Source: an uncultured Bacillus sp.
Lineage (GTDB): Bacteria > Bacillota > Bacilli > Bacillales > DSM-1321
Assembly: GCA_934215995.1 (NCBI GenBank)
Contig: CAKQBC010000164.1
Location: 1-5,908, forward strand
DNA length: 5,908 bases
Reading direction: 5' to 3'
Under the pieces are notes generated by a model. That model was not told the origin of the DNA, made no database searches, and saw nothing but the letters and a program-made list of their open reading frames with translations. A program made the translations under genes and the position numbers. Numbering within the stretch: position 1 is the stretch's first letter; each line of letters opens with the position of its first letter. This document shows positions 1-5,442 of this stretch, one piece after another.

Positions 1-403
1 AATCAAGAAACAGAGTTACCTTCCTTCCATACAGTCTGCTGCCGATATGAATAATTTATATTCTTTACAGACGGAAAGCCCGCTCGGCATCTATGACCTT
101 GACCGCATTTCAGGAAGCATATCCTTCACGATCGGCAATGAGAACGATCAGTATGAAGGCATCAATGAGCGGATCAACAAGATGAATGGAATCATCCTTA
201 CGAAAGACGACATCGGGCCATTCGGGAGCCCTTACGTCGACTCCAAGCGGACAATGGTTACTAAGGAAACAAAGAATGCCATTCAGTTCATGTATCTCCG
301 TCCTTCACTGACGCTCGGGGAAAGTGAAGGCATCGCTGCCTCCCTGATGGAGTCGTTCATCAAGGTCAATGGCGGTCTTGGCGAACTGAAAATCCTTGGT
401 TGA
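1..403 (+). CDS. Unrecognised protein, C-terminal 133 residues (5' end outside window)
   Basis: The frame is open from the left edge to a TGA at 401-403. The internal ATG at 47 has no Shine-Dalgarno sequence in front of it, so the gene almost certainly starts upstream of the window. I do not recognise the family. The visible part is soluble in character, with no membrane segment or cysteine. It contains a beta-rich stretch (SGSISFTIG), an Asn/Glu-rich helix (NEDxYEGINERIN-like), and a C-terminal half with IQFMYLRPSL followed by a helix that ends in VNGGLGELKILG. Codon use looks like that of the neighbouring genes. A strong hairpin 27 nt after the stop marks the end of the transcript. The clean termination and regular composition argue for a real gene, but no function is inferred. 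Confidence 0.75.
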   Translation, partial: IKKQSYLPSIQSAADMNNLYSLQTESPLGIYDLDRISGSISFTIGNENDQYEGINERINKMNGIILTKDDIGPFGSPYVDSKRTMVTKETKNAIQFMYLRPSLTLGESEGIAASLMESFIKVNGGLGELKILG

Positions 404-429
404 GTTTTGCTGAACTTCGGTAAAAGCTA

Positions 430-466
430 AGAAACATGCCCTTCATATATGGGCATGTTTCTATTT
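430..466 (+). terminator. Rho-independent terminator of the left-edge gene
   Basis: A perfect 12-bp stem (AGAAACATGCCC at 430-441 pairs with GGGCATGTTTCT at 451-462) encloses a 9-nt AT-rich loop. The 3' arm is itself T-rich and is followed by ATTTC, so the U tract is moderate rather than ideal. It lies 27 nt downstream of the stop codon at 403. The stem is symmetric and could also stop readthrough from the minus-strand tRNA unit. Confidence 0.75.
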
Positions 467-470
467 CAGT

Positions 471-522
471 ATACAATAAAAAACGCAATACTTCGTTCTC
501 TTGTGTAACGAAATACTGCGTT
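471..522 (-). terminator. Rho-independent terminator of the tRNA-Gly gene
   Basis: On the minus strand AACGCAGTATTTCGTT (522-507) pairs with AACGAAGTATTGCGTT (497-482) across a 9-nt loop. This is a 16-bp stem with two G-U pairs. It runs into a T tract at 483-478. It begins 12 nt after the CCA end of the tRNA, as expected for a monocistronic tRNA transcript. Confidence 0.85.
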
Positions 523-534
523 AGTACCTATGTA

Positions 535-608
535 TGGAGCGGGTGATGGGAATCGAACCCACGACATCAGCTTGGAAGGCTGAGGTTTTACCATTAAACT
601 ACACCCGC
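535..608 (-). tRNA. trnG: tRNA-Gly, anticodon TCC, CCA encoded
   Basis: The reverse complement of 535-608 folds as a 74-nt cloverleaf. The acceptor stem is GCGGGTG paired with CACCCGC. The D arm includes TAGTTTAATGGTAAAA. The anticodon stem TCAGC/GCTGA carries the loop CTTCCAA, so the anticodon is TCC and reads GGA and GGG glycine codons. The T arm is GTGGGTTCGATTCCCAT, and the 3' end is discriminator T plus encoded CCA. The short D loop and 71+3 length are typical of glycine tRNAs. It is a single tRNA gene with its own promoter (650-678) and terminator (471-522), rather than part of a tRNA cluster. No copy of its 3' end is visible elsewhere in the window. Confidence 0.96.
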
Positions 609-649
609 AGCTTTTTGTCGAATCTTGTATGTCCCTGACAACAAAATTT

Positions 650-678
650 ATTATAAATGCTTTTTTGATGTTTTGCAA
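650..678 (-). promoter_or_regulatory. Sigma-A-type promoter of tRNA-Gly
   Basis: Read on the minus strand, the -35 is TTGCAA (678-673), followed by a spacer of exactly 17 nt and a perfect -10 TATAAT (655-650). The predicted start near 643 would give a leader of about 35 nt before the mature tRNA 5' end at 608. Sequence directly upstream of the -35 (679-702) is very AT-rich and could act as an UP element. It contains two direct copies of ATATTCAT on the plus strand (684-691 and 695-702), 11 bp apart. Confidence 0.85.
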
Positions 679-783
679 GAGTTATATTCATAAAATATTC
701 ATCTCACCTTAAAAAGTTTAACACATTTATAATTCCATCGCCAATATCATACTTTTCTACTACTTTACCATATGTCCGTAGAG

Positions 784-820
784 AAAAACCACAATTTCAC
801 TATGAAATTGTGGCGTTTTT
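784..820 (-). terminator. Terminator of the yojN-yojO operon
   Basis: A perfect 11-bp stem with a 3-nt loop (CCACAATTTCA at 789-799 and TGAAATTGTGG at 803-813) lies 11 nt beyond the yojO stop. On the minus strand it is followed at once by TTTTTC, an ideal U tract. The plus-strand side also has a T run (816-820), so it may work in both directions, but no plus-strand gene needs it. Confidence 0.9.
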
Positions 821-824
821 ATGG

Positions 825-2741
825 CTACAAAGATTTCAATATCATTTTCTTAAGCAAAGGCGCAAAATAATCCGGAAGGTCAGATACCCGAGGGACAATA
901 ACATGTTCGCGCCCATAAATATTTGACATAATCTGTTCTTCACTTTCCCCAATCGCTCCGTCTGCCAAAAACAGCCCGATCACTTCCATTCCTTTTTTCC
1001 GCGTTTCAAGGACTGACTCATGTGTATCTACGATGCCATTGCTTTCATATTGGTATGCGGCCGGCTCCCCATCAGAAAAGACCATCAGGAAACGGTTCTT
1101 TTCCCTTCTTTTCGCAAGCATTTCCGCCGCCACGCGGATGCTGAAGCCGTCCCTGTTATCTTCCTGCGGTTCAAGCAGCATGATTTCAGGCCCGGAAGCA
1201 GGCAATACCGATTCATGGAAATCATGTATGATATGAAAATAATTGGGCTGATAGCCCTCTTTTGCATCGTTCGCATCTTCCCAGAATCCGATGATCGAAT
1301 GGGGTATGCCCAAGCGTTTCAGCACTTCATGGAATAGGATGATCCCTTTTTTCGTTTCATCCATTTTATTGTGCATGGAGGCTGAGCAATCGACAAGAAG
1401 CATAAAGGCCGCATCGATTTCCATGGAAGGTTCATCTTTTTTATAAAAGACCCGCGGCGACCGGTCGACAACGAGCGGCAGCAGCTTCTTGGACAGCCTT
1501 CCGAACAGCAGGTTTCTCCGCTTAGCGTTCATTTTATGCTCAAGCGCCTTTTGGATCGTATTTGCGAGACGCCTTTTTTCTGCCTCGATTTCCTTCTTGA
1601 ATTGCTGATACAGATTCTTATCCCCATCAGAAGGCTTACCGGCTTTCTTCAGGATCTTGGCCGCGTCTTTATTCCGCTCCCCATACGGGGCCTGTGACTG
1701 GCTGCCTTTTGGATCCTCTTGCTTATCCAATGACTCCAGCTTGGAGTAATCCTTCTTCTTGCTCATCCCGGAAGAGCCCTGGACCATTGCCATCGCCTGG
1801 TCGGCCTCATCCGATTCCCTGGCGCCGCTGCCCATCATTTTCGTTTTCGTCCCGTGCTCCAGCTCGAATTGCAGGAAGGTCTGATTGGGACCGCTGTTCT
1901 TATTTTCCCTATGCCAGGTGGAAAAGGTCTCACCAATGATTTCCTGCCCCTCCTCATCGATATCCTCCCGGTCATCATTGCTGAGCTCAGGATTGCGGGT
2001 CAGCTCATCAAACAAGGAATGATGCGTATCATCCGGCGCACCTGAAATCGGAAAGATAAAATATTGATTCAGCTGATCCTCATATTTTTCTTCCAGCAGA
2101 AATACGATCCTGCCTGATATTCGGGCAGCATCAGATGTACTCCTTGCTTCAAAAGCTTCATACAGCAATGGTTTCAGCCTTTCCAATTCCTCAAGCTGCC
2201 CGCTCGTTGCCTTCGGAAAGACCGGGTCCGGGACTTCCGATTGCAAAGACAGGAACAAAAGGCAAAACAGTTCATCGAGCGGATAACTTTTCGTTGCATT
2301 CGTACCAAGCTGCGTATCAAAGTAATGGCGGTAATGCCTCCTTCGTTTATCGAACAGCTTCCTCGTTCCCGGACGTTCTTTTTTGATCATCTCTTCAAGC
2401 CTCATATCTTCTATGGCAGTGAACAGATTGGCTGCAAAATAAGGGAGGGATGTTTCATTTATCACATCCTTATACTCCTTCATCGCATGCATGTCCGAAT
2501 GCTTGATGGTGCCGATTGCCCGAAGGAAGACATCCGTTTTCAGGCCAGCTTCCTTTTCATCCTTTTGGACATTGTCCCAATGATGGCTCGCAGCCACCTT
2601 CTTATCCTTCACATCGACCAGCATCCCGTAATTATACTCGAACCCAAGCCCTGGGATGCCCGACACGACAGAAGCCAAATCCTGAAGCTGAAGAAAGAGA
2701 GCCGTATCCACCTTTGCATCATTAAACATGATTGGTTTCAT
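825..2741 (-). CDS. yojO: VWA-domain protein YojO, partner of a MoxR-type ATPase (CobT/NorD-like)
   Basis: A 638-residue cytoplasmic protein with no signal peptide or membrane segment. The N-terminal ~230 residues are a mostly helical region of the CobT/NorD type. A charged, low-complexity linker (about 235-380, rich in Asp, Glu, Lys, Ser, Gly) follows, then a basic helix (about 380-420). A von Willebrand A domain runs from about 444 to 625. The metal-ion-dependent adhesion site is intact: DCSAS at 451-455 (DxSxS) and a later strand with FSDGEP (D557). Length and layout match my recollection of B. subtilis YojO (638 aa), often annotated as a putative nitric-oxide-reductase activation protein. 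In this class the VWA subunit binds the client and the MoxR AAA+ partner supplies ATP-driven remodelling or metal insertion, as in cobaltochelatase CobS-CobT and NorQ-NorD. The real client of YojO is not shown by the sequence. The ATG at 2741 has a good site (GGGGAGG, 7 nt upstream) and lies 17 nt after the yojN stop, so the pair is almost certainly cotranscribed. Confidence 0.93.
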   Translation of the reverse strand: MKPIMFNDAKVDTALFLQLQDLASVVSGIPGLGFEYNYGMLVDVKDKKVAASHHWDNVQKDEKEAGLKTDVFLRAIGTIKHSDMHAMKEYKDVINETSLPYFAANLFTAIEDMRLEEMIKKERPGTRKLFDKRRRHYRHYFDTQLGTNATKSYPLDELFCLLFLSLQSEVPDPVFPKATSGQLEELERLKPLLYEAFEARSTSDAARISGRIVFLLEEKYEDQLNQYFIFPISGAPDDTHHSLFDELTRNPELSNDDREDIDEEGQEIIGETFSTWHRENKNSGPNQTFLQFELEHGTKTKMMGSGARESDEADQAMAMVQGSSGMSKKKDYSKLESLDKQEDPKGSQSQAPYGERNKDAAKILKKAGKPSDGDKNLYQQFKKEIEAEKRRLANTIQKALEHKMNAKRRNLLFGRLSKKLLPLVVDRSPRVFYKKDEPSMEIDAAFMLLVDCSASMHNKMDETKKGIILFHEVLKRLGIPHSIIGFWEDANDAKEGYQPNYFHIIHDFHESVLPASGPEIMLLEPQEDNRDGFSIRVAAEMLAKRREKNRFLMVFSDGEPAAYQYESNGIVDTHESVLETRKKGMEVIGLFLADGAIGESEEQIMSNIYGREHVIVPRVSDLPDYFAPLLKKMILKSL

Positions 2742-2758
2742 CGTTCTTCCTCCCCCGC

Positions 2759-3631
2759 TCAGTAGGTTTCCATTATATTGTTGACGAATTCACGCTCCCG
2801 TTCCTCTGAAAGCTTATCCGTGATTGCCCTCATGACAGCACGTTCAGGCACTATGACTGTGCTCAATTCACAGGCATACAGCAAAGACCGGATTGAAGCT
2901 GCGTCTTCGTCCAGTTTCCCTTGCCGGACAGCTTCCACCAGATCGGCAGAAAGCCGGACAAACATGTCGACCAGTCTGCCGTCCCTCAGCTTCGTTTGCG
3001 ACAGAATCACCCGCTTCAACTGTTCGCCTTCTATATAAGGCACACGGATGACAACAAACCGGTTCTTCAACGCTTCATTTAATGGCGTGGTCCCGATGTA
3101 GCCTTCATTGATCGCCGCAATCACATTGAATCCCGGTTTTGCCGTTATGACTTCACTCGTGAAAGGATTCGTGATCCTCCTTCTGTGATCGAGCATCCCA
3201 TGCAGGATCGGCAATGTATCCGGATTCGTCATATTTATTTCATCAATATATAAAAATGCCCCGTCCTTCATTGCCTGCACAACCGGCCCAGGGACGAATT
3301 CAATCTGCTGTTTGCCTTCCTCATAAGCGATTGTTTTATGTCCAAGAAGCGCCTCCGCATCCAAATCGACCGAACAATTGACACTGAACATCGGCTGATT
3401 GAACAAGTGCGATAAGCTTTCCGCAAGGACCGTCTTTCCGCTTCCGGTGGGGCCTGTCAGCAGGACATTCATACCCATCGATAAGGCCGCAATTGTATCC
3501 GTGATCAGTTCATCATTCGGGGGCAAATATCCCGATTTCCCGATCAGCCAGCTGAATTCCGATGCCGTTTGCCTTCTTTTCTCTTCAAGCAATCCCTTTA
3601 TATTATCAGGTATATAAGTTGCCAGTTCCAT
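2759..3631 (-). CDS. yojN: MoxR-family AAA+ ATPase YojN
   Basis: A 290-residue AAA+ ATPase of the MoxR/CobS/NorQ group. Walker A is GPTGSGKT at 60-67. Walker B is LYIDEIN at 127-133, with the DE pair at 130-131. Sensor 1 is IAAINEG at 171-177 (N175). A putative arginine finger lies in NEALKNRF at 185-192 (R191). A helical lid with a sensor-2-like arginine (SIRSL, R248) follows. A MoxR-like helical insertion before sensor 1 contains LHGMLDHRRR. All catalytic motifs are intact, so it should hydrolyse ATP as a ring-shaped oligomer. It would act in the cytoplasm on or with YojO, the next gene, through which the client is probably recognised. The ATG at 3631 is supported by AAGGGTGAT about 9 nt upstream. 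A second ATG 4 nt earlier is out of frame. Expression probably starts in the 3632-3878 gap shared with the divergent small gene, but no clear promoter is visible. Confidence 0.94.
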   Translation of the reverse strand: MELATYIPDNIKGLLEEKRRQTASEFSWLIGKSGYLPPNDELITDTIAALSMGMNVLLTGPTGSGKTVLAESLSHLFNQPMFSVNCSVDLDAEALLGHKTIAYEEGKQQIEFVPGPVVQAMKDGAFLYIDEINMTNPDTLPILHGMLDHRRRITNPFTSEVITAKPGFNVIAAINEGYIGTTPLNEALKNRFVVIRVPYIEGEQLKRVILSQTKLRDGRLVDMFVRLSADLVEAVRQGKLDEDAASIRSLLYACELSTVIVPERAVMRAITDKLSEEREREFVNNIMETY

Positions 3632-3878
3632 TCATAATCACCCTTCTTATGGAAGTCCGTATAAAGGTACATGATACACCAAGCGAAGAGTTTCGAGATA
3701 ATGATATGCTTTGCCGAAAACGGTAACTGCCGCGCTGGAAAAAATGTTTTATCCAATCTCTAGTGGGAATAACAGGAATACAGAAACACGTCAATCAGCA
3801 GGTTTCTGAATTTCAACTTCTTTTGGCCGATCTTCATAAAAGCCGCTCACCGGCAAAATAGATTAAGGAGGGATTTCA
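3632..3878. other. Divergent intergenic region between yojN and the small gene
   Basis: This 247-bp gap must hold the promoters of yojN (leftward) and of the small gene (rightward). I see no protein-coding frame with both a start signal and plausible composition. A 7-bp inverted repeat, CAGAAAC at 3781-3787 and GTTTCTG at 3802-3808 with a 14-nt gap, lies about 70-100 bp upstream of the small gene. It could be an operator or chance. The only firm signals are the two ribosome binding sites at its ends: AAGGGTGAT (3645-3637, minus) and AAGGAGG (3865-3871, plus). No convincing sigma-A promoter could be placed on either strand, which leaves open an alternative sigma factor. Confidence 0.4.
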
Positions 3879-4019
3879 GTGGCAGAGAAAAATGAAAAGC
3901 GACTCGAAACAATCCAAAGGCAATTTCAGGACGAGCAGCAAAACCAAAGCTCCCTGAAAGAAGGACGGACTCCGGACGAACAAAACAGATTAAAAGACCA
4001 GGAAAACAGAAGGGCATAG
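3879..4019 (+). CDS. Small hydrophilic protein, 46 residues, unknown function
   Basis: A GTG start at 3879 lies 7 nt after AAGGAGG (3865-3871), a near-perfect Shine-Dalgarno sequence that settles the start. The frame runs to TAG at 4017-4019, and a compact terminator begins 7 nt later. The product, starting MAEKNEKRLETIQRQF, is extremely polar: about 10 acidic, 10 basic and 12 Gln/Asn residues of 46, no Cys, Trp, Tyr or His, one Phe, and a single Gly and Pro. It should be soluble and largely disordered or a lone helix, with net charge near zero. Tiny Gln/Glu/Lys/Arg-rich proteins are common in Bacillus and many are made during sporulation, but I cannot assign this one to a known family, and the small acid-soluble spore protein motifs are not seen. 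It is divergent from yojN. The site, start, stop and terminator together make it a real gene; its role is unknown. Confidence 0.8.
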   Translation: MAEKNEKRLETIQRQFQDEQQNQSSLKEGRTPDEQNRLKDQENRRA

Positions 4020-4025
4020 AAATAG

Positions 4026-4049
4026 GGCTGCTCACCGCAGCCTTTTTTT
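4026..4049 (+). terminator. Terminator of the 46-codon gene
   Basis: GGCTGC (4026-4031) pairs with GCAGCC (4037-4042) across a 5-nt loop and is followed by seven T residues (4043-4049). This is a compact, GC-rich, textbook intrinsic terminator. It starts 7 nt after the stop codon, so the small gene is probably monocistronic and the next gene has its own promoter. Confidence 0.9.
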
Positions 4050-4078
4050 ATGCCTTTTTTGCTTGCCAGAACCGGCCC

Positions 4079-4107
4079 GCTGATTGTTACGCCTGCATAA
4101 TATCAGC
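4079..4107. repeat. 6-bp inverted repeat upstream of the DUF1275 gene
   Basis: GCTGAT (4079-4084) and ATCAGC (4102-4107) are perfect inverted copies 17 nt apart. They flank a -10-like CATAAT in the gap before the membrane-protein gene. They could form an operator or a weak hairpin. The arms are short, so chance is quite possible. Confidence 0.25.
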
Positions 4108-4170
4108 CTTGCAGTGGAAAGATGTTGGATAGATGCGTAAACGGAAATCTACATCAAGGAGATTTATCAT

Positions 4171-4857
4171 ATGAAAGAAAATAAATGGTTCGCATTGGCA
4201 TCCAATTCATTGCTTATGGGCATGCTGTTGGCCCTTGTCGGCGGTTTTTTGGATGCGTACACATATATCACAAGAGATGGCGTTTTCGCGACGGCCCAGA
4301 CAGGGAATACCGTACTGTTTGCGGTAAGGGCTGTAAGCCCTGACTATGGAAGCGCACTTCAGAACGTGCCTCCTTTTCTTGCTTTCATCGCCGGCGTGCT
4401 TGTTGCAGAGCATCTGAAGGAAAAACTCGATAAGCATAGGCGTGCTGTCCTTATTCTGGAATGCATCATTCTATTCATTGTAGGCTTTTTGCCAGGAAGC
4501 GTCCCTAATATGCTGATCACCATCAGCATCGCTTTTGTTTCTTCCCTGCAGATCGGCACGTTCAATAAACTTGAAAACTGGAGCTACAATTCAACGATCA
4601 CGACCGGCAACCTGAGGACTGCCAGTTCAGCCTTCTATGTCGGGTACATAGGCAAGGATCCGGAAGCGAAAAAGAAATTTATCTGCTTTGGCGCCATTAT
4701 CCTTTCTTTCATCAGCGGCGCTCTGCTCGGGACTTTTTCAAGCGTTCATCTGGGATATGCAGCCGTGTGGATTCCATCAGGAATCATACTCGCAACCGTT
4801 CTTCTTTATCGCAAAAAAAGAGCAAAGACAAACAGTTCTCCAGAAACTGTCCATTGA
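4171..4857 (+). CDS. YoaK-family (DUF1275) six-span membrane protein
   Basis: A 228-residue integral membrane protein. Predicted spans lie at about 13-33, 66-80, 92-109, 112-131, 171-190 and 195-213, with a basic C-terminal tail (RKKRAK). The DUF1275 signatures are present. The first span ends in GGFLDAYTYI and is followed by FATAQTGNTVLF (about 24-50). A second conserved TTGNLRT lies at about 144-150, so two related TGN motifs sit in the two halves. Length fits the family (usually about 220-240). The biochemical function of the family is not established; a transport role is often suggested. The ATG at 4171 follows AAGGAG (4156-4161) with 9 nt spacing. It is preceded by the terminator at 4026-4049, so it should have its own promoter within 4050-4155, but none is clear. 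It converges on the oxidoreductase gene, with 9 nt between stops. Confidence 0.9.
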   Translation: MKENKWFALASNSLLMGMLLALVGGFLDAYTYITRDGVFATAQTGNTVLFAVRAVSPDYGSALQNVPPFLAFIAGVLVAEHLKEKLDKHRRAVLILECIILFIVGFLPGSVPNMLITISIAFVSSLQIGTFNKLENWSYNSTITTGNLRTASSAFYVGYIGKDPEAKKKFICFGAIILSFISGALLGTFSSVHLGYAAVWIPSGIILATVLLYRKKRAKTNSSPETVH

Positions 4858-4866
4858 CATGCTTCA

Positions 4867-5442
4867 CTATCGTATCCCTGGCCCTAGCGGAACCCCCCTA
4901 GGGCCTTCTTCATTTGCTGTAATCAGAGCTTCTAACTCCAGTGCCCCATCAATCATGTCCTCTAGCATGTCCTCGGATAGCGCTCCCTTCACTTCCTTTA
5001 AAATTCGGCCATCTTCCCCAATGAGAAATGTTGCCGGCAGTGTGGTTACACCATATGACTCTGTCACTTCCCCGTACCTGTCAAGCAGGACAGGAAAAGA
5101 TACCTTCGTTTTGGAGAGGAAGCCGCTCACAAACTTTTCCGGTTCGCTTACATTGATAGCCGCCATTTTTACTCCCCGTTCTTTATATGAATGATATACA
5201 GATTCGAAAAGGGGGAGCTCCTCCTTACAAGGCTTACAATAGGTAGCCCAGAAATTCACAACAAGCACTTCTCCCCTTGCATCTTCAAGACTTACATCTG
5301 TTCCAGCCATATCAGTAAGGGTGAATGGCGGAGCTGCTTCTGATACCGGTTTTTCCCTGCTTCCGATGCCGGCAACCAATGCATAGGCCACCCCAATCAG
5401 CAAGCAGGCAGTGAAAAAGCACCCTATCAATTTGTTCTTCAT
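4867..5442 (-). CDS. Membrane-anchored TlpA/ResA-like thiol-disulfide oxidoreductase
   Basis: A 191-residue protein with one N-terminal hydrophobic segment (about 5-25) after MKNK. It acts as an uncleaved anchor, so the catalytic domain should face the outside of the membrane. An AhpC/TSA-thioredoxin fold occupies about 35-170. The active site is WATYCKPC (C69, C72), with a Glu at 75 in the place of the Glu that follows the CxxC in ResA. The cis-proline loop is TTLPATFLI (P136). These features fit reduction of disulfides in exported proteins, as ResA does for apocytochrome c, but the substrate is not shown. The last ~14 residues (Gly/Pro-rich, EEGPRGVPLGPGIR) look like an added tail, encoded by a palindrome. 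The start ATG (5442) overlaps the stop of the upstream permease gene by 4 nt (ATGA). Its Shine-Dalgarno sequence is imperfect (GAAGGCGG), so it probably depends on translational coupling. No cytochrome-maturation gene is visible nearby. Confidence 0.9.
   Translation of the reverse strand: MKNKLIGCFFTACLLIGVAYALVAGIGSREKPVSEAAPPFTLTDMAGTDVSLEDARGEVLVVNFWATYCKPCKEELPLFESVYHSYKERGVKMAAINVSEPEKFVSGFLSKTKVSFPVLLDRYGEVTESYGVTTLPATFLIGEDGRILKEVKGALSEDMLEDMIDGALELEALITANEEGPRGVPLGPGIR
4880..4910 (+). terminator. Hairpin between converging genes, inside the end of the oxidoreductase gene
   Basis: GGCCCTAG (4880-4887) pairs perfectly with CTAGGGCC (4898-4905) across a 10-nt loop. On the plus strand it is followed by TTCTTCATTTG, a moderate T-rich tail, and it lies 22 nt after the stop of the membrane-protein gene. 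It therefore probably terminates that plus-strand transcript. On the minus strand it lies within codons for the last residues of the oxidoreductase and has no U tract after it, so it would be a poor terminator in that direction. Confidence 0.6.

Noticed and set aside
535..608. tRNA-Gly as a phage or island attachment site
   Set aside because: No direct repeat of the tRNA 3' end and no integrase gene are visible in the window.
466..678. A 70-codon minus-strand open frame
   Set aside because: It runs through the tRNA-Gly, its terminator and its promoter, so it is not a gene.
2241..2765. A 174-codon plus-strand open frame antisense to yojO
   Set aside because: It lies wholly opposite an intact, motif-bearing gene, has no ribosome binding site, and its composition is that of a shadow frame.
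3698..3726. Possible yojN promoter TTACCG-17 nt-CATTAT on the minus strand
   Set aside because: Spacing is right, but only 3/6 and 4/6 bases match the consensus. It is not better than chance in AT-rich DNA.
3606..3794. A 62-codon minus-strand open frame overlapping the start of yojN
   Set aside because: No ribosome binding site, Arg/Ser/Cys-rich shadow composition, and it overlaps the yojN start in another frame.
3847..4035. A 62-codon minus-strand open frame opposite the small gene
   Set aside because: No start signal. It runs through the plus-strand terminator and is antisense to the better-supported 46-codon gene.
4688..5194. A 168-codon plus-strand open frame across the convergent gene ends
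   Set aside because: It overlaps both real genes, starts inside a membrane-span coding region without a Shine-Dalgarno sequence, and crosses the hairpin.
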